Notes: a model not told the origin generated them from the letters alone. Shown: positions 54,706-64,000, numbered from the stretch's first letter. The stretch: 64,000 bases of DNA from Burkholderia dolosa (GCF_902499135.1 NZ_CABVPR010000017.1:26441-90440), one strand, 5' to 3'. A program made the numbers and translations.

Positions 54706-55776
54706 GTGAAGATGTCTTTCCGTTGGTACGGCGAGTCCGATCCGGTCTCGCTGCAATACATCCGCCAGATTCCGGGCGTCACGCACATCGTGTCCGCGAT
54801 CTACGACGAACCGGTCGGCAACGTCTGGCCCGCGCACAAGATCGACGCGCTGAAGGCGACGATCGAGCGGGCCGGCCTGAGCTTCGAGGTCGTCGAATCG
54901 GTGCCCGTGCATGAGGACATCAAGCTCGGCAAGCCGAGCCGCGACCGCCTGATCGACCATTACCGGCAGACGATCCGTCATCTCGGCGCGGCCGGCGTGC
55001 GGGTCGTCTGCTACAACTTCATGCCGGTGTTCGACTGGACGCGCACCGAGCTGTCGAAGACGCTCGACGACGGCTCGACGTGCCTCGCGTTCAGCACCGA
55101 CGCGGTCGACCGGATCGATCCGAACGACGGCATCGCGCTGCCCGGCTGGGATTCGAGCTATCGCCCGGAAGAGCTGCAGGCGCTGCTCGCCGACTATCGC
55201 GACGTCGACGAGAACGCGCTGCGCGCGAATCTCGCGTACTTCCTGAAAGCGGTCGTGCCGGTGGCCGAAGAAGCCGGCGTGAAGATGGCGATCCATCCGG
55301 ACGATCCGCCGCGGCCGATCTTCGGGCTGCCGCGCATCGTGAAGAACCGCGACGACCTCGCGCAGATCCTGCGCATCGTCGATTCGCCGGCGAACGGGCT
55401 GACGCTGTGCTCCGGTTCGCTGGGCGCCGGCCCGCAGAACGACGTCGAAGCGCTCGTGCGCGAATTCGGCGCGATGGGCCGCATCCATTTCGCGCATATC
55501 CGTAACGTGAAGGTCGACGCGAACGGCGACTTCGAGGAAACCGCGCATCTGTCGAGCTGCGGATCGCTCGACATCGCCGCGATCGTGAAGGCATACCACG
55601 ACACCGGCTTCACCGGCTACGTGCGCCCCGACCACGGCCGCATGATCTGGGGCGAAACCGGCAAGCCCGGCTACGGCCTCTACGATCGTGCGCTCGGCGC
55701 CGTCTATCTGAACGGCCTGTGGGAAGCGCTGCAGAAGTTCGACCGCACGCCGCACGCATCGCGCGAGCCGCAGTAA
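54706..55776 (+). CDS. uxuA: mannonate dehydratase
   Basis: Predicted 356-residue TIM-barrel enzyme converting D-mannonate to 2-keto-3-deoxygluconate in glucuronate degradation. Family segments include [48 protein letters not shown] (metal-binding His), [16 protein letters not shown] with the conserved Cys, HFAHIRNV and [12 protein letters not shown]. Length is normal. GTG 54706 is preferred to ATG 54712 because AGGAG lies 9 bases upstream. Fructuronate reductase and KDG kinase genes are not in view; the transporter gene follows 70 bp downstream. Confidence 0.95.
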   Translation: MKMSFRWYGESDPVSLQYIRQIPGVTHIVSAIYDEPVGNVWPAHKIDALKATIERAGLSFEVVESVPVHEDIKLGKPSRDRLIDHYRQTIRHLGAAGVRVVCYNFMPVFDWTRTELSKTLDDGSTCLAFSTDAVDRIDPNDGIALPGWDSSYRPEELQALLADYRDVDENALRANLAYFLKAVVPVAEEAGVKMAIHPDDPPRPIFGLPRIVKNRDDLAQILRIVDSPANGLTLCSGSLGAGPQNDVEALVREFGAMGRIHFAHIRNVKVDANGDFEETAHLSSCGSLDIAAIVKAYHDTGFTGYVRPDHGRMIWGETGKPGYGLYDRALGAVYLNGLWEALQKFDRTPHASREPQ

Positions 55777-55846
55777 ACCGTCCTTCGACGCGGCCGGCGC
55801 AGCGGAACGCCGGTCGCCGCCACGACATTCCGCGCGGAGACTCGCT

Positions 55847-57157
55847 ATGCCTCGCATCCGATGGACCATGATCCTGATGTGCTTTCTGGCCAACGTCATC
55901 AACTTCATCGACCGCGCGAACCTCGCGATCGCCGCGCCGAGCATTCGCGCCGACCTCGGGCTCGATGCGGTCGGCATGGGGCTCGTGCTGAGCGCGTTCT
56001 TCTGGACCTACGCGTTCCTGCAGCTGCCGGCCGGCTGGTTCATCGACAAGGTCGGCGTGCGCGTGAGCCTCGCGCTGGCGGTCGGCTGGTGGTCGGCCTT
56101 CACCGTCGCGACGGGCGCGGCGCGCGGGCTCGCGCAGCTCGTCGGCGTGCGGCTGATGCTCGGCGTCGGCGAAGCGGCCGCGATCCCGTCGTTCGCGAAG
56201 GTCGCGTTCAACTGGTTCCCGCGCAGCGAACGCGGGCTCGCGAGCAGCATCTTCGACAGCGGGTCGCGCGTCGGCTCCGCGCTGTCGCTGCCGCTCGTCG
56301 CGTGGCTGATCTCGATCGTCGGCTGGCGCGGATCGTTCGTGATCACCGGCGGCATCGGGATCGTATGGGCGCTCGCGTGGTGGTTCATCTACCGCGACCC
56401 GGAACGCTATCGGGCGATCGCGCCGGACGCGGTCGATGCGCTGCTCGCGCAGCGCGGTGCGCCGGCCGTTGCGGACGCAACCGATGGCCCGAAGGTGTCG
56501 TGGCTCGACCTGTTCCGCTACCGCACCGTGTGGGGGATGATGATCGGGCTGTTCTGCCTGAACTTCGCGATCTATTTCTTCATCACGTGGTTTCCGAGCT
56601 ATCTGCTGCAGTCGCGCGGCTTCTCGCTCGCGTCGCTCGGCACGTGGGGGATGCTGCCGGCGCTGCTCGCGATTCCCGGCGGCTGGCTCGGCGGCTACAT
56701 ATCGGACAGCCTGTTCCGCCGCGGCTGGAGCGCGACGGCCGCGCGCAAGACCTGCCTCGTGGTCGGGATGCTGCTGTCGTCGTCGATCGCGCTGTCGGCA
56801 TTCGTCGACGACGTTCGCGTGTGCGTGGCGCTGTTCGCGCTCGCCTATGCAAGCCTGTCGTTCGCGGGCGCGAACGTGTGGACGCTCGTCGGCGAAGTGG
56901 CGCCGACGCCCGCGCACGTCGCGTCGCTCGGCGGCATCCAGAACTTCGCCGGCAACCTCGCGGGCATCTTCATCACGACGTTCACCGGCGTGATGCTGGC
57001 GATCACGAAAGGCTCGTTCGTCGTGCCGCTCGCGGTCGCCGGCGCGTTGTGCGTGGTGGGCGCGCTGTCGTATCTGTTCGTCGTCGGCAAGATCGAGCCG
57101 CTGCCGGCGCTGCGCGATCCAGCGGGCCGGCGCAATGCGCAGCCGAATGCGGCGTGA
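55847..57157 (+). CDS. MFS sugar-acid transporter (ExuT/GudP-like, ACS family)
   Basis: Predicted 436-residue anion:cation symporter with 12 membrane segments. NVINFIDRANLAIAAPSI in helix 1, GWFIDKVGVRVSLALAVGWW (motif A region), GVGEAAAIPSFAKVAFNWFPRSERGLA and GSRVGSALSLPLVAWL are the ACS-family pattern shared by hexuronate and glucarate permeases. GGAGA precedes ATG 55847. It is the second gene after uxuA under the same operators, so a hexuronate is the likely substrate. Confidence 0.9.
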   Translation: MPRIRWTMILMCFLANVINFIDRANLAIAAPSIRADLGLDAVGMGLVLSAFFWTYAFLQLPAGWFIDKVGVRVSLALAVGWWSAFTVATGAARGLAQLVGVRLMLGVGEAAAIPSFAKVAFNWFPRSERGLASSIFDSGSRVGSALSLPLVAWLISIVGWRGSFVITGGIGIVWALAWWFIYRDPERYRAIAPDAVDALLAQRGAPAVADATDGPKVSWLDLFRYRTVWGMMIGLFCLNFAIYFFITWFPSYLLQSRGFSLASLGTWGMLPALLAIPGGWLGGYISDSLFRRGWSATAARKTCLVVGMLLSSSIALSAFVDDVRVCVALFALAYASLSFAGANVWTLVGEVAPTPAHVASLGGIQNFAGNLAGIFITTFTGVMLAITKGSFVVPLAVAGALCVVGALSYLFVVGKIEPLPALRDPAGRRNAQPNAA

Positions 57158-57248
57158 CGCATCCGGACCGCGCGCGGCACGCGTGCGTGCGACGCACGCG
57201 CGGCCCACGCGCGAACGCTCGCCTCGAAGCAGCCGCGCACAATGAAAA

Positions 57249-57274
57249 CGGGCGGCATACCTGCATGCCGCCCG
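57249..57274. terminator. terminator between convergent MFS and acvB genes
   Basis: CGGGCGGCAT-ACCTGC-ATGCCGCCCG, a perfect 10-bp stem. On the minus strand it is followed by TTTT, so it is a Rho-independent-type end for the mprF-acvB operon; it may also stop the plus-strand transcript. Confidence 0.75.
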
Positions 57275-57329
57275 AACGATGAAACCGCGTGCGAACCGGC
57301 CGGCGCACGCGCCGCGCCGGCCGCCGCGC

Positions 57330-58607
57330 TCAGCGCGCCGCCACCGGCTTGCCAAACGCGCCGAGAATCTTCTTCTCCAGTGCGATGTAGTCGCGGCCGA
57401 AATGGTGATCGCCCCGCGTCCTGATCACGTCGGCGCCGGTGTTCGCGAGCGCCGGGCACATCGTGTCCTGCTCCTGCGCACCGTAGAAGCACTGCACGAG
57501 CTGCGGCGGCACCTTCGCGATTTCCGGCGCGACCTTCAGCGCGCTGTCGCTCGCCGGCATCCCGAGCCAGCCCGTCACGCGGATCTGGAAGTCGGCCGCC
57601 GGCGCGAAGCCGAGCAGCGACATCACCGCGACCTTGTCGCGCAGGTCGGCCGGCAGCCGGTTGTACGCGAACGGCATCACGTCGGCGCCGAACGAGTAGC
57701 CGACCAGCGCGACGCGGTTCGCATGCCAGCGCGCCATGTACGTACGCATCACGCGCGCGAGATCGCGGCTCGTCTGCGCCGGCGACTTCTCGCTCCAGAA
57801 GTAGCGCAGGCTGTCGATGCCGACCACCGACACGCCGTCGCGCTGCAGCGCCTCGGCGATCGTCTTGTCGAGATCGCGCCAGCCGCCGTCGCCCGAGATC
57901 ACGATCGCGAGCCGGTCGCTGCCCTTGGCCGGCAGCTCGACGAGCGGCAGGTCCGACACGTCGAGTTCGTCCGCGCTGCTGCTGTCGTGCAGGTGCGACG
58001 CGACGAGCGACACGAGCTTCGTCGTGTCGCCCGCGGCGGCCGTCTCGACGAAGCCCGGCATCGCGCGGCGCACGATCGTCGGATCGGGCGGGCACGGCTT
58101 GAAACGCGGATCGAGCTTCGGCGCCGGCTCGACCGACACGACGCCGGCAATCGTGTTCTCCGGCGCCATCGCGAGAATCTGCTTCGCGATCGCGCCGCCC
58201 TGGCCGAGGCCCGCGACGATCGGCGTGTAATAGCGCGACGATTGCACGACGCGTTCGAGCTGGTGACCGACCGCTTCGGCATCGCCGTCGAGGTGATGAC
58301 AGGTCTCCTGCTTCGCGGCCAGGTTCGCCGCGTAGCGCTCCGAGTCCACGCCGACCGTCATCGCGCCCGCCTTCGCGAGCGCGTCGGCGGCCTGCTGATC
58401 GGCGGCATCCCAGCCGCGCCCGCGCGAGAACAGCACGACGAAGCCGCGCAGCGGCCCGGCCGGCTTCGTCACGGCAACCGGGCCGTAGCGGCCGCCCGAC
58501 ACGATTTCCGGCTTCGCCGCGGCCGGCTGCGCGGCCAGCGCCGCGCCGGCCAGCATCATTCCCGCGCACGCGGCGGCCGCCTGCGCGATTCCCTTCTTCA
58601 GCATCAT
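57330..58607 (-). CDS. acvB: AcvB/VirJ-family lysyl-phosphatidylglycerol hydrolase
   Basis: Predicted 425-residue periplasmic serine hydrolase. A signal peptide (to about 26, ALAAQ) is followed by two related domains; the second is the VirJ region with AIVISGDGGWRDLDKTIAEAL, YFWSEKSPAQTSRDLARV and the nucleophile elbow VGYSFGAD. In Agrobacterium AcvB removes lysine from lysyl-PG made by LpiA. Here ATG 58607 overlaps the stop of mprF/lpiA as ATGA, so synthase and hydrolase are coupled. Full two-domain length distinguishes it from the shorter VirJ. Confidence 0.88.
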   Translation of the reverse strand: MMLKKGIAQAAAACAGMMLAGAALAAQPAAAKPEIVSGGRYGPVAVTKPAGPLRGFVVLFSRGRGWDAADQQAADALAKAGAMTVGVDSERYAANLAAKQETCHHLDGDAEAVGHQLERVVQSSRYYTPIVAGLGQGGAIAKQILAMAPENTIAGVVSVEPAPKLDPRFKPCPPDPTIVRRAMPGFVETAAAGDTTKLVSLVASHLHDSSSADELDVSDLPLVELPAKGSDRLAIVISGDGGWRDLDKTIAEALQRDGVSVVGIDSLRYFWSEKSPAQTSRDLARVMRTYMARWHANRVALVGYSFGADVMPFAYNRLPADLRDKVAVMSLLGFAPAADFQIRVTGWLGMPASDSALKVAPEIAKVPPQLVQCFYGAQEQDTMCPALANTGADVIRTRGDHHFGRDYIALEKKILGAFGKPVAAR

Positions 58608-61198
58608 GAACGCCGACCTCCAGCCAGCAACGACAGATCCGCGAGCGTGACGAACACGCCGACCGAGCCCGAGGCCGCGAGATAGCGCGGCTCCCAGTGC
58701 GGCTCGAACTTGCTCTTGAATGCCCGCAAGCCGCGGAAGTTGTAGAAGCGGCCGCCGAAGCGCCAGACCATCACACCGAGCCGGTGCCACGGCGACGGCA
58801 TCTTCGCCGCCCCCATTCCCGAGAACGGCGCGATGCCCAGGCTTAGCTTGCGGAAGCCCGCTTCCTTGAGATGCAGCGCGAGCTGCGTAAACAGATATTC
58901 CATCGCGTACGGCGACGCTTCCGGCAGATGACGCATCACGCCGACCGTCGCCTCGGTGTTGAGGTCGGTCGTCATGAACGTGACGAACGCGATCGGCTTG
59001 TCGGCCTGCCGCACGAGCATCACCGACTGCGTGGCCAGATAGCCGTCGTGGAACGCGGCGACCGAGAAGCTCTTCTCGCGCGCATCGCGGCTGTCGAGCC
59101 AGCCGTCCGAGATGTCGCGCAGCGCCGGCAGCGCGGCCGGCACGTCGCGCGGCGCGATCACTTCGACGCTCAGCGCGTCCTTGTCGCCGCGCCGCAGCGC
59201 GTAGCGCAGGTGCGAACGGTGCGAGCCCTTCAGGTCGAATTCGTCGAGCGCGATGTGCGCTTCCTCGCCGAGCTTCATCAGCGTGAGGCCGGCGTCCAGA
59301 TACAGCGGCAGCGCATTCGCGCGCACCTGATAGAACGCCGCGCGGCCGCCGTGCGCGTGCGCGAGCGCGATGAACTTGCCGATCAGCGCCGGCCATTCGT
59401 CGCGCGGGCCGACCGGATCGTGCAGCGCGGCCCACGTGCGGCCGTACTTCGCATACATCAGGAACGCGCGGCGCGACTCGGAAAACAGGAACGACTTGTC
59501 GCCCATCAGCGCGAGGCCCGCATCGCTGCACTCCTGCGCGCGGATGATGCGCTCGGCGTCCCGCAGATCCTGCGGCGCCGGCTTCACGAAGCGGCCGGGC
59601 GCCGGCCGCAGCAGTTGCCACAGCGCGAACATCGCGACGAACACGCCGGCCGCGAGCGTCGCGCGCAGCGCGCGCGGCGCGCGCGCGTCGAACGAGAAAT
59701 GCGACCACAGATCGCGCGTATACGGCACGTCGCGGAACGCGAAGCACAGCACCCATACGGCGAGCATCAGCACCATCGTCACCGACACGAACCAGCTGAG
59801 CGTGAAGCGCTCGGCGAGCAGCGACGAATGCCGGTTGAAGCGGCGGCGGCTGACGAGCAGCAGCACGAGCAGCGTGCCGAGCACGCCTGCCTCGACGAAC
59901 GCGAGCCCCTTCGCGAGCGACAGCGCGAGGCTCGCGAGCGTCAGCGCGAAAGTCATCCACCACGCGCCGTCGAGGCGGCGCAGCAGCCCGCGCGCGACGA
60001 ACAGCAGCGCGACGCCGAGCACGCTGCAGATCACCTGCGAGCCTTCGAGCACCCACAGCGGCACGATGTTGCGCAGGATCGCGATCCGATGCCAGAACGC
60101 GGGCGTCGCGCTCGAGATCACCAGCATGCTGCCGACCGCGAACGTGACGAGACTCAGGAACAGCGGTGCGAGCAGCGACACGCGCGCGGCCTGCCGCGAC
60201 ACGAGCCGGCTGCGCAGCGCGCGGCCCTCGAAACCGGCGAGCAGCGCAGCCGACAGCACGAGCGGCACGCCGAAGTAGATCGCGCGATACGCGATCAGCG
60301 CGGCGACCATCGCGTGCGCCGGCACCTCGCGGCCGAGCGTGAACACCATCGCGGCCTCGAACACGCCGATGCCGCCCGGCGTATGGCCGATCATCCCGAG
60401 CAGCAGCGCGGCCGCATAGACGGTGACGAACGTCGGAAAGCCGACCGGCGCGGCCGGCAGCAGCACCCACAGCGTGAGGCCGGCGGCGATCACGTCGAGC
60501 ACCGCGTAGACCACCTGCGCAACCAGATCGCGCCGCGCGGGCACGTCGAACGCGAGCCATTTGAAGCGCGTGACGACCGGGCGCGCCGCGTTGCCGCACA
60601 TCGCCACCAGCACGGCCAGCGCGACGAGCAGCGCTGCGCCGCTCCACACGAGCACGCCGGGCGCGACGTGCAGCATCTCTGCGAGCGCGTGCGGCACGCA
60701 CACCATCCCGACCGCCGTCATCAGCACCAGCGCGAGCGCGAGCGTGCCGCTCGTGAACACCGTCATCCGGCCGACCTGCGCGGGCGTGACGCCCGACACG
60801 CCGTACACGCGCGCGCGCACCGCGCCGCCCGTCAGCGCACCGAAGCCGGTCGCGTTGCCGAGCGCCGAACCGGCGATCGCGCCGATCCACAGCGCGGCGC
60901 GCGGGACCTGCGCGGCCACGTAGCGCAGCCCGATCGCGTCGCGCGCGACGAGCGCGAGATAGCTGAGCGCCGTCGCCGCGAGCGACGCGCCCCACTCGCC
61001 GGCCGACATGTGGCGAAGCTGGCGGATCACCGACCGGTAGTCGACGGATTGCGACAGGTGCTGGAAGACCACGATCAGCAGCAGGCCGATGCCGAGTGCG
61101 AGCAGCGGCGACAGCACGCGTTCGCTGCGGATCAGCGCCGAGACACGGGCAAGCATCGCCGCGGCACGGCCGGGCGAACCAGTGTGACGGGAAGACAT
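58604..61198 (-). CDS. mprF: lysyl-phosphatidylglycerol synthase/flippase MprF (LpiA)
   Basis: Predicted 864-residue inner-membrane protein. The N-terminal part (about 1-340) is the flippase with eight or so membrane segments and GHTPGGIGVFEAA; further helices to about 545 lead into the cytosolic synthase domain (DUF2156, about 560-855), which transfers lysine from Lys-tRNA to phosphatidylglycerol and has GDKSFLFSESRRAFLMYAKYG, DLNTEATVGVMRHLPEASPY and LGIAPFSGMG. The product lowers surface charge and confers resistance to cationic peptides and acid. Coupled to acvB. Confidence 0.93.
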   Translation of the reverse strand: MSSRHTGSPGRAAAMLARVSALIRSERVLSPLLALGIGLLLIVVFQHLSQSVDYRSVIRQLRHMSAGEWGASLAATALSYLALVARDAIGLRYVAAQVPRAALWIGAIAGSALGNATGFGALTGGAVRARVYGVSGVTPAQVGRMTVFTSGTLALALVLMTAVGMVCVPHALAEMLHVAPGVLVWSGAALLVALAVLVAMCGNAARPVVTRFKWLAFDVPARRDLVAQVVYAVLDVIAAGLTLWVLLPAAPVGFPTFVTVYAAALLLGMIGHTPGGIGVFEAAMVFTLGREVPAHAMVAALIAYRAIYFGVPLVLSAALLAGFEGRALRSRLVSRQAARVSLLAPLFLSLVTFAVGSMLVISSATPAFWHRIAILRNIVPLWVLEGSQVICSVLGVALLFVARGLLRRLDGAWWMTFALTLASLALSLAKGLAFVEAGVLGTLLVLLLVSRRRFNRHSSLLAERFTLSWFVSVTMVLMLAVWVLCFAFRDVPYTRDLWSHFSFDARAPRALRATLAAGVFVAMFALWQLLRPAPGRFVKPAPQDLRDAERIIRAQECSDAGLALMGDKSFLFSESRRAFLMYAKYGRTWAALHDPVGPRDEWPALIGKFIALAHAHGGRAAFYQVRANALPLYLDAGLTLMKLGEEAHIALDEFDLKGSHRSHLRYALRRGDKDALSVEVIAPRDVPAALPALRDISDGWLDSRDAREKSFSVAAFHDGYLATQSVMLVRQADKPIAFVTFMTTDLNTEATVGVMRHLPEASPYAMEYLFTQLALHLKEAGFRKLSLGIAPFSGMGAAKMPSPWHRLGVMVWRFGGRFYNFRGLRAFKSKFEPHWEPRYLAASGSVGVFVTLADLSLLAGGRRS

Positions 61199-61657
61199 AG
61201 GTTATTCGTGGTGGTGCATAGCGGGTCGCGGCGCCGGACGGCCGGGCGGCGACGGATCGGTTTGCTCTGCGTGGGCGGTTGGCCGAAGCACGAGGCTGAC
61301 AGCGCCTCGATCAGAAATGGCGAGTATACGGAACTTTTATTACAAAATCTTTCATCGATTACCCGAGCAGTTAACGGGCACGTGGGCACCGGGGCGCCGC
61401 GTACGGCGGCAGCGCATCCAATGATGCGCACGGTGCGCATCATACCGGGAACCGCGCGGAATTTTCTGCCGAATGACGGCCGAGTCGCGCATCGAAGGTA
61501 AATACGCCCGAGTCGATACGGCGGGTGCGCACGACTTCGCGGCGGCCCGTCGCGTTTACACCATGCGCGGATTCCTTCATTTCTCTTACATCCACGTTCG
61601 CAGAGCGTCGCCGATGCTGCCGCCGATGCGGCGCACGCTCGGCCGGCCCGCCGCGAC
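61199..61657. promoter_or_regulatory. promoter interval of mprF
   Basis: 460 bp without a gene. The AT-rich core near 61330-61365 (ACTTTTATTACAAAATC) probably carries the mprF promoter; a GATGCGCACGGTGCGCATC palindrome spans 61424-61442, with arms GATGCGCAC/GTGCGCATC around a central G, and may be an operator for the mprF operon. Confidence 0.45.
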
Positions 61658-62092
61658 TCACTTCGCGCGGTCGTGCTCCGCGAGCCCGATCGCCTTGTAA
61701 TCGTAGGTCGGGTAGAACTCGGTGCGATATGCGCCCCACGCCGTGTCCTCGAGCACGCGGTTGACCTCGCGCAGCCGCGACGCCGGCAGCCGCAGCACGA
61801 CGATCTGCCCGATGCCCATCGTCACGGTCCAGCTCACCACTTCGACGCCGGGCGGCGGAAACGCCTTGTAGAACCCCTGCTTCGCGAGCTGCGCGTTCAG
61901 CTCCGCGAGCGGGCGCGACTGGTCGTGCTTCAGGAGGACGGTCAGCAGCACCGCGTTGTCCGGCGTCGCGGCGGCCGTGCTCGTCGGCACGCTCGACGTC
62001 TGGCCGAACGCGGGCGCGCTCAACGCTGCGGCGGCCGCGAGCGACGCGGCGATCGTCAGCATGCGAATCGGGAAATGCGCAAATGCCGGCAT
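61658..62092 (-). CDS. small exported protein, unknown
   Basis: Predicted 144-residue periplasmic protein with a signal peptide ending near APAFGQ. The mature part (TVLLKHDQSRPLAELNAQLA, VTMGIGQIVVLRLPASRLRE, YRTEFYPTYDY) resembles a short mixed alpha-beta domain repeated across Burkholderia but I know no function. GGAG precedes ATG 62092. It lies 170 bp downstream of the diflavin reductase gene on the same strand. Confidence 0.75.
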   Translation of the reverse strand: MPAFAHFPIRMLTIAASLAAAAALSAPAFGQTSSVPTSTAAATPDNAVLLTVLLKHDQSRPLAELNAQLAKQGFYKAFPPPGVEVVSWTVTMGIGQIVVLRLPASRLREVNRVLEDTAWGAYRTEFYPTYDYKAIGLAEHDRAK

Positions 62093-62262
62093 CGGATGAC
62101 TCCGTAGGTTCGTGGCGGAATCGCCATCATGCATCGTCGCGCCGATTGCTGCTGATTGCTGCCGATTACCGCCGTTCGCTGCCGTTCGTCGCCGAATCCT
62201 GCCGCTCGCCGCCGGTGGCCGGCGCGCTCGCACGCCGACGCCCGCGCGGCCCGCGATCGCGC

Positions 62263-64000
62263 TCAATACACGTCGCGCATGTAGCGGCGCGCCTTCGCGA
62301 GCCGCGCGACGTAGTCGCTCGCGGCGTCGTCCGACATCCCGCCGTGCTCGGCGACGATCGCCTTCAGCGCGGTATCGACGTCCTTCGCCATCCGTGACGC
62401 ATCGCCGCAAACGTAGAAATGCGCGCCTTCCTCGAGCCACGCGAACAGCTCGGCGCCCTGCTCGCGCATCCGGTCCTGCACGTAGATCTTGTCGGCCTGA
62501 TCGCGCGAGAACGCGAGATCGAGCCGCGTCAGGAAGCCGCTGTCGTGCATCGCGCTCAGCTCGTCGCGGTAATAGAAGTCGGTCTGCGCGTGCTGCTCGC
62601 CGAAGAACAGCCAGTTGCGCCCGCGCGCGCCGCGCGCCTGCCGCTCGTGCAGGAAGCCGCGGAACGGCGCGACGCCGGTGCCGGGGCCGACCATCACGAT
62701 CGGCACGTCGCCGTTCACCGGCGGCCGGAAATGCGCGGACTTCTGCACGAACACCGGCACGCGTCCGTCCTCCGCGCGATCGGCGAGGAACGTCGACGCG
62801 ACGCCCTTGCGCGCGCGCCGGCCGTTGTGATAGCGCACGGCCGATACGGTCAGATGAATCTCGCCGCGGTGCGCGCTCGGACTCGACGCGATCGAATACA
62901 GACGCGGCTGCAGCCGCTTCAGCATGCCGACCAGCTCCGCGCCCGACAGCTCGACCGGAAACTCGTGCAGCACGTCCGCGAGCTGCTGGCCCCACAGCCA
63001 CTGCTTCAGGTCGGCCTTGCGGTCGTCGGCGAGCAGCGCCTTCAGCGCGCCGTTCGCGGTGCGCGACGCGATGAACGCGAGCGTATCGGGGTGCGGCCGC
63101 GTGATGTCGAAGTGGCGCGCGAGCGCGTCCCCGAGCCGCACGTCGCCGACGCCCGGCACCGACACCGGCGTATCGGCCTTCAGCGCGGTGACGGCCAGCA
63201 GTTCGTCGACGAGCTCCGGGCAATTGGTCGGCCACACGCCGAGCGCGTCGCCCGCTTCGTATTCGAGGTTCGCGCCTTCGGTCGACAGCGACACGTAGCG
63301 CGTGTCCTTCGCGGCGCCCGGCCGGTTCAGCCGCAGGTTCGCGACGAGCTTCGACGGCGCGGGATGCGACTTGGTCGGCAGCAGCCCGGATGCGCTGAGG
63401 CCGCCCGACGGCACCGCGTACAGCGCGGCGTCCGCTTCCTTGATCCGCGCGACCACGCGTTCGAGCCACTGGTCGGCGTCGCGCTGGAATTCGACGTCGC
63501 AATCGACGCGCGCGCAGAGCCGCTTCGCGCCGAGCTCCGCGAGCCGCGCGTCGAGCCGGCGGCCGTGGCCGCAGAACTGGTCGTAGTTGCGATCGCCGAA
63601 CGCGAGCACCGCGAAGTGCACGCCGTCGAGGCGCGCGGCGCCGGCGCTCTGCAGCGCGTCCCAGAACTCGCTGCCGTTGTCCGGCGGATCGCCGTCGCCG
63701 AACGTGCTCGTCATCAGCAGCACGTATTGCGCGCCGGCGAGCGACGCGACCGGATAGTCGGACATGCACGCGGTACGGATCTCGAAGCCCGCGTTCATCA
63801 GCTGCGTCGCGTAGTCCTCGGTCAGCGATTCGATGTTGCCGGTCTGCGACGCCCACAGCAGCACGACCTTCGGCCGCGCGCGCACGATCCGCACGCTGCC
63901 GGGCGCCGCTGCATCGGCCGGCAATGCCGGCGCGGCCGCGTCGGGCGCGCGCGCGGGCGTCGAGCGGCTGAACAGGCCGGCGAGCATGCCGTCGAGCCAC
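62263..64000 (-). CDS. CysJ-type diflavin reductase, N-terminally open at the window edge
   Basis: Predicted flavoprotein moving electrons from NADPH through FAD and FMN. The flavodoxin part has LLWASQTGNIESL, STFGDGDPPDNG and FGDRNYDQFC; then an FAD-binding domain (RLYSIASSPS) and an NADPH-binding domain (GPGTGVAPFRGFL, FYVCGDASRMAKDV) ending MRDVY. An ATG at 63987 could start a free-standing protein, but the frame stays open to the edge (WLDG before it) and no ribosome site is visible, so it may be the C-terminal half of a larger PepSY-reductase or nitrate-reductase fusion. Confidence 0.88.
   Translation of the reverse strand, partial: WLDGMLAGLFSRSTPARAPDAAAPALPADAAAPGSVRIVRARPKVVLLWASQTGNIESLTEDYATQLMNAGFEIRTACMSDYPVASLAGAQYVLLMTSTFGDGDPPDNGSEFWDALQSAGAARLDGVHFAVLAFGDRNYDQFCGHGRRLDARLAELGAKRLCARVDCDVEFQRDADQWLERVVARIKEADAALYAVPSGGLSASGLLPTKSHPAPSKLVANLRLNRPGAAKDTRYVSLSTEGANLEYEAGDALGVWPTNCPELVDELLAVTALKADTPVSVPGVGDVRLGDALARHFDITRPHPDTLAFIASRTANGALKALLADDRKADLKQWLWGQQLADVLHEFPVELSGAELVGMLKRLQPRLYSIASSPSAHRGEIHLTVSAVRYHNGRRARKGVASTFLADRAEDGRVPVFVQKSAHFRPPVNGDVPIVMVGPGTGVAPFRGFLHERQARGARGRNWLFFGEQHAQTDFYYRDELSAMHDSGFLTRLDLAFSRDQADKIYVQDRMREQGAELFAWLEEGAHFYVCGDASRMAKDVDTALKAIVAEHGGMSDDAASDYVARLAKARRYMRDVY

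Noticed and set aside
57330-60995. A single 1221-codon frame covering acvB and much of mprF on the minus strand
   Set aside because: Its first part is out of frame with the MprF protein and lacks motifs; only the last 425 codons are acvB, with their own ATG and signal peptide.
1-64000. tRNA, rRNA, transposase or phage genes
   Set aside because: None was recognised on either strand; recombination scars exist but no element that made them was found.

Overview
The window looks like a Burkholderia chromosome segment, most likely from the cepacia complex. It is very GC-rich, almost every real frame has G or C at third codon positions, and it carries a DUF4148 protein, a second short IF-1 gene next to a cold-shock gene, an LpiA(MprF)-AcvB operon and a one-polypeptide amino-acid ABC permease/ATPase. 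This is inference from gene content; no rRNA, tRNA, CRISPR array or intact insertion sequence was seen. The density of scavenging, regulatory and envelope genes suggests an accessory region or secondary chromosome.

Layout. 0-1.7 kb: end of a type VI secretion locus (clpV, tssE). 1.7-2.2 kb: decayed nucleoside deoxyribosyltransferase. 2.3-8.3 kb: a four-gene chaperone-usher fimbrial operon on the minus strand with an AT-rich leader. 8.8-11.4 kb: a zone of decay (porin broken by an inserted base and a 12-bp duplication, a Pal C-terminal fragment) plus a tiny lipoprotein. 11.4-13.6 kb: a membrane diguanylate cyclase and a small RMF-like gene behind a sigma-54 promoter. 13.7-26.1 kb: a sulfur/amino-acid scavenging island holding a metal-dependent deacylase, an acetyltransferase, two paralogous binding proteins, three luciferase-like flavin monooxygenases, a fused ABC transporter, a sulfonate-type binding protein, and a hydrolase-MarR pair with two matching operators. 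26.6-31 kb: secreted Asp-box protein, ZnuD-like TonB receptor with a Fur/Zur-like box, and a chemoreceptor stub. 31.2-39.6 kb: otsA, a Tat-lipobox phosphoesterase, pckG, and a YheO-type regulator with a hydroxyaspartate/threonine lyase. 39.7-49.8 kb: two LysE exporters with Lrp and LysR regulators, a DUF1326-DUF2182 pair, two MFS pumps, infA2-cspA and small proteins. 50-53.4 kb: a PotD-like binding protein translationally overlapping a membrane diguanylate cyclase. 53.7-57.2 kb: a hexuronate module (GntR regulator, uxuA, MFS) with three UxuR-like operators. 57.3-64 kb: mprF/lpiA-acvB, a small exported protein and a CysJ-type diflavin reductase running off the right edge.

How the parts work together. 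The strongest system-level inference is that 13.7-22.2 kb forms an uptake, N-acetylation, flavin monooxygenation and deacylation route for S-substituted cysteines or similar amino acids, because the same activities make up the Bacillus subtilis yxe and ytm operons. A second is a periplasmic polyamine sensor paired with a c-di-GMP synthase, analogous to Vibrio NspS-MbaA. Both remain hypotheses.
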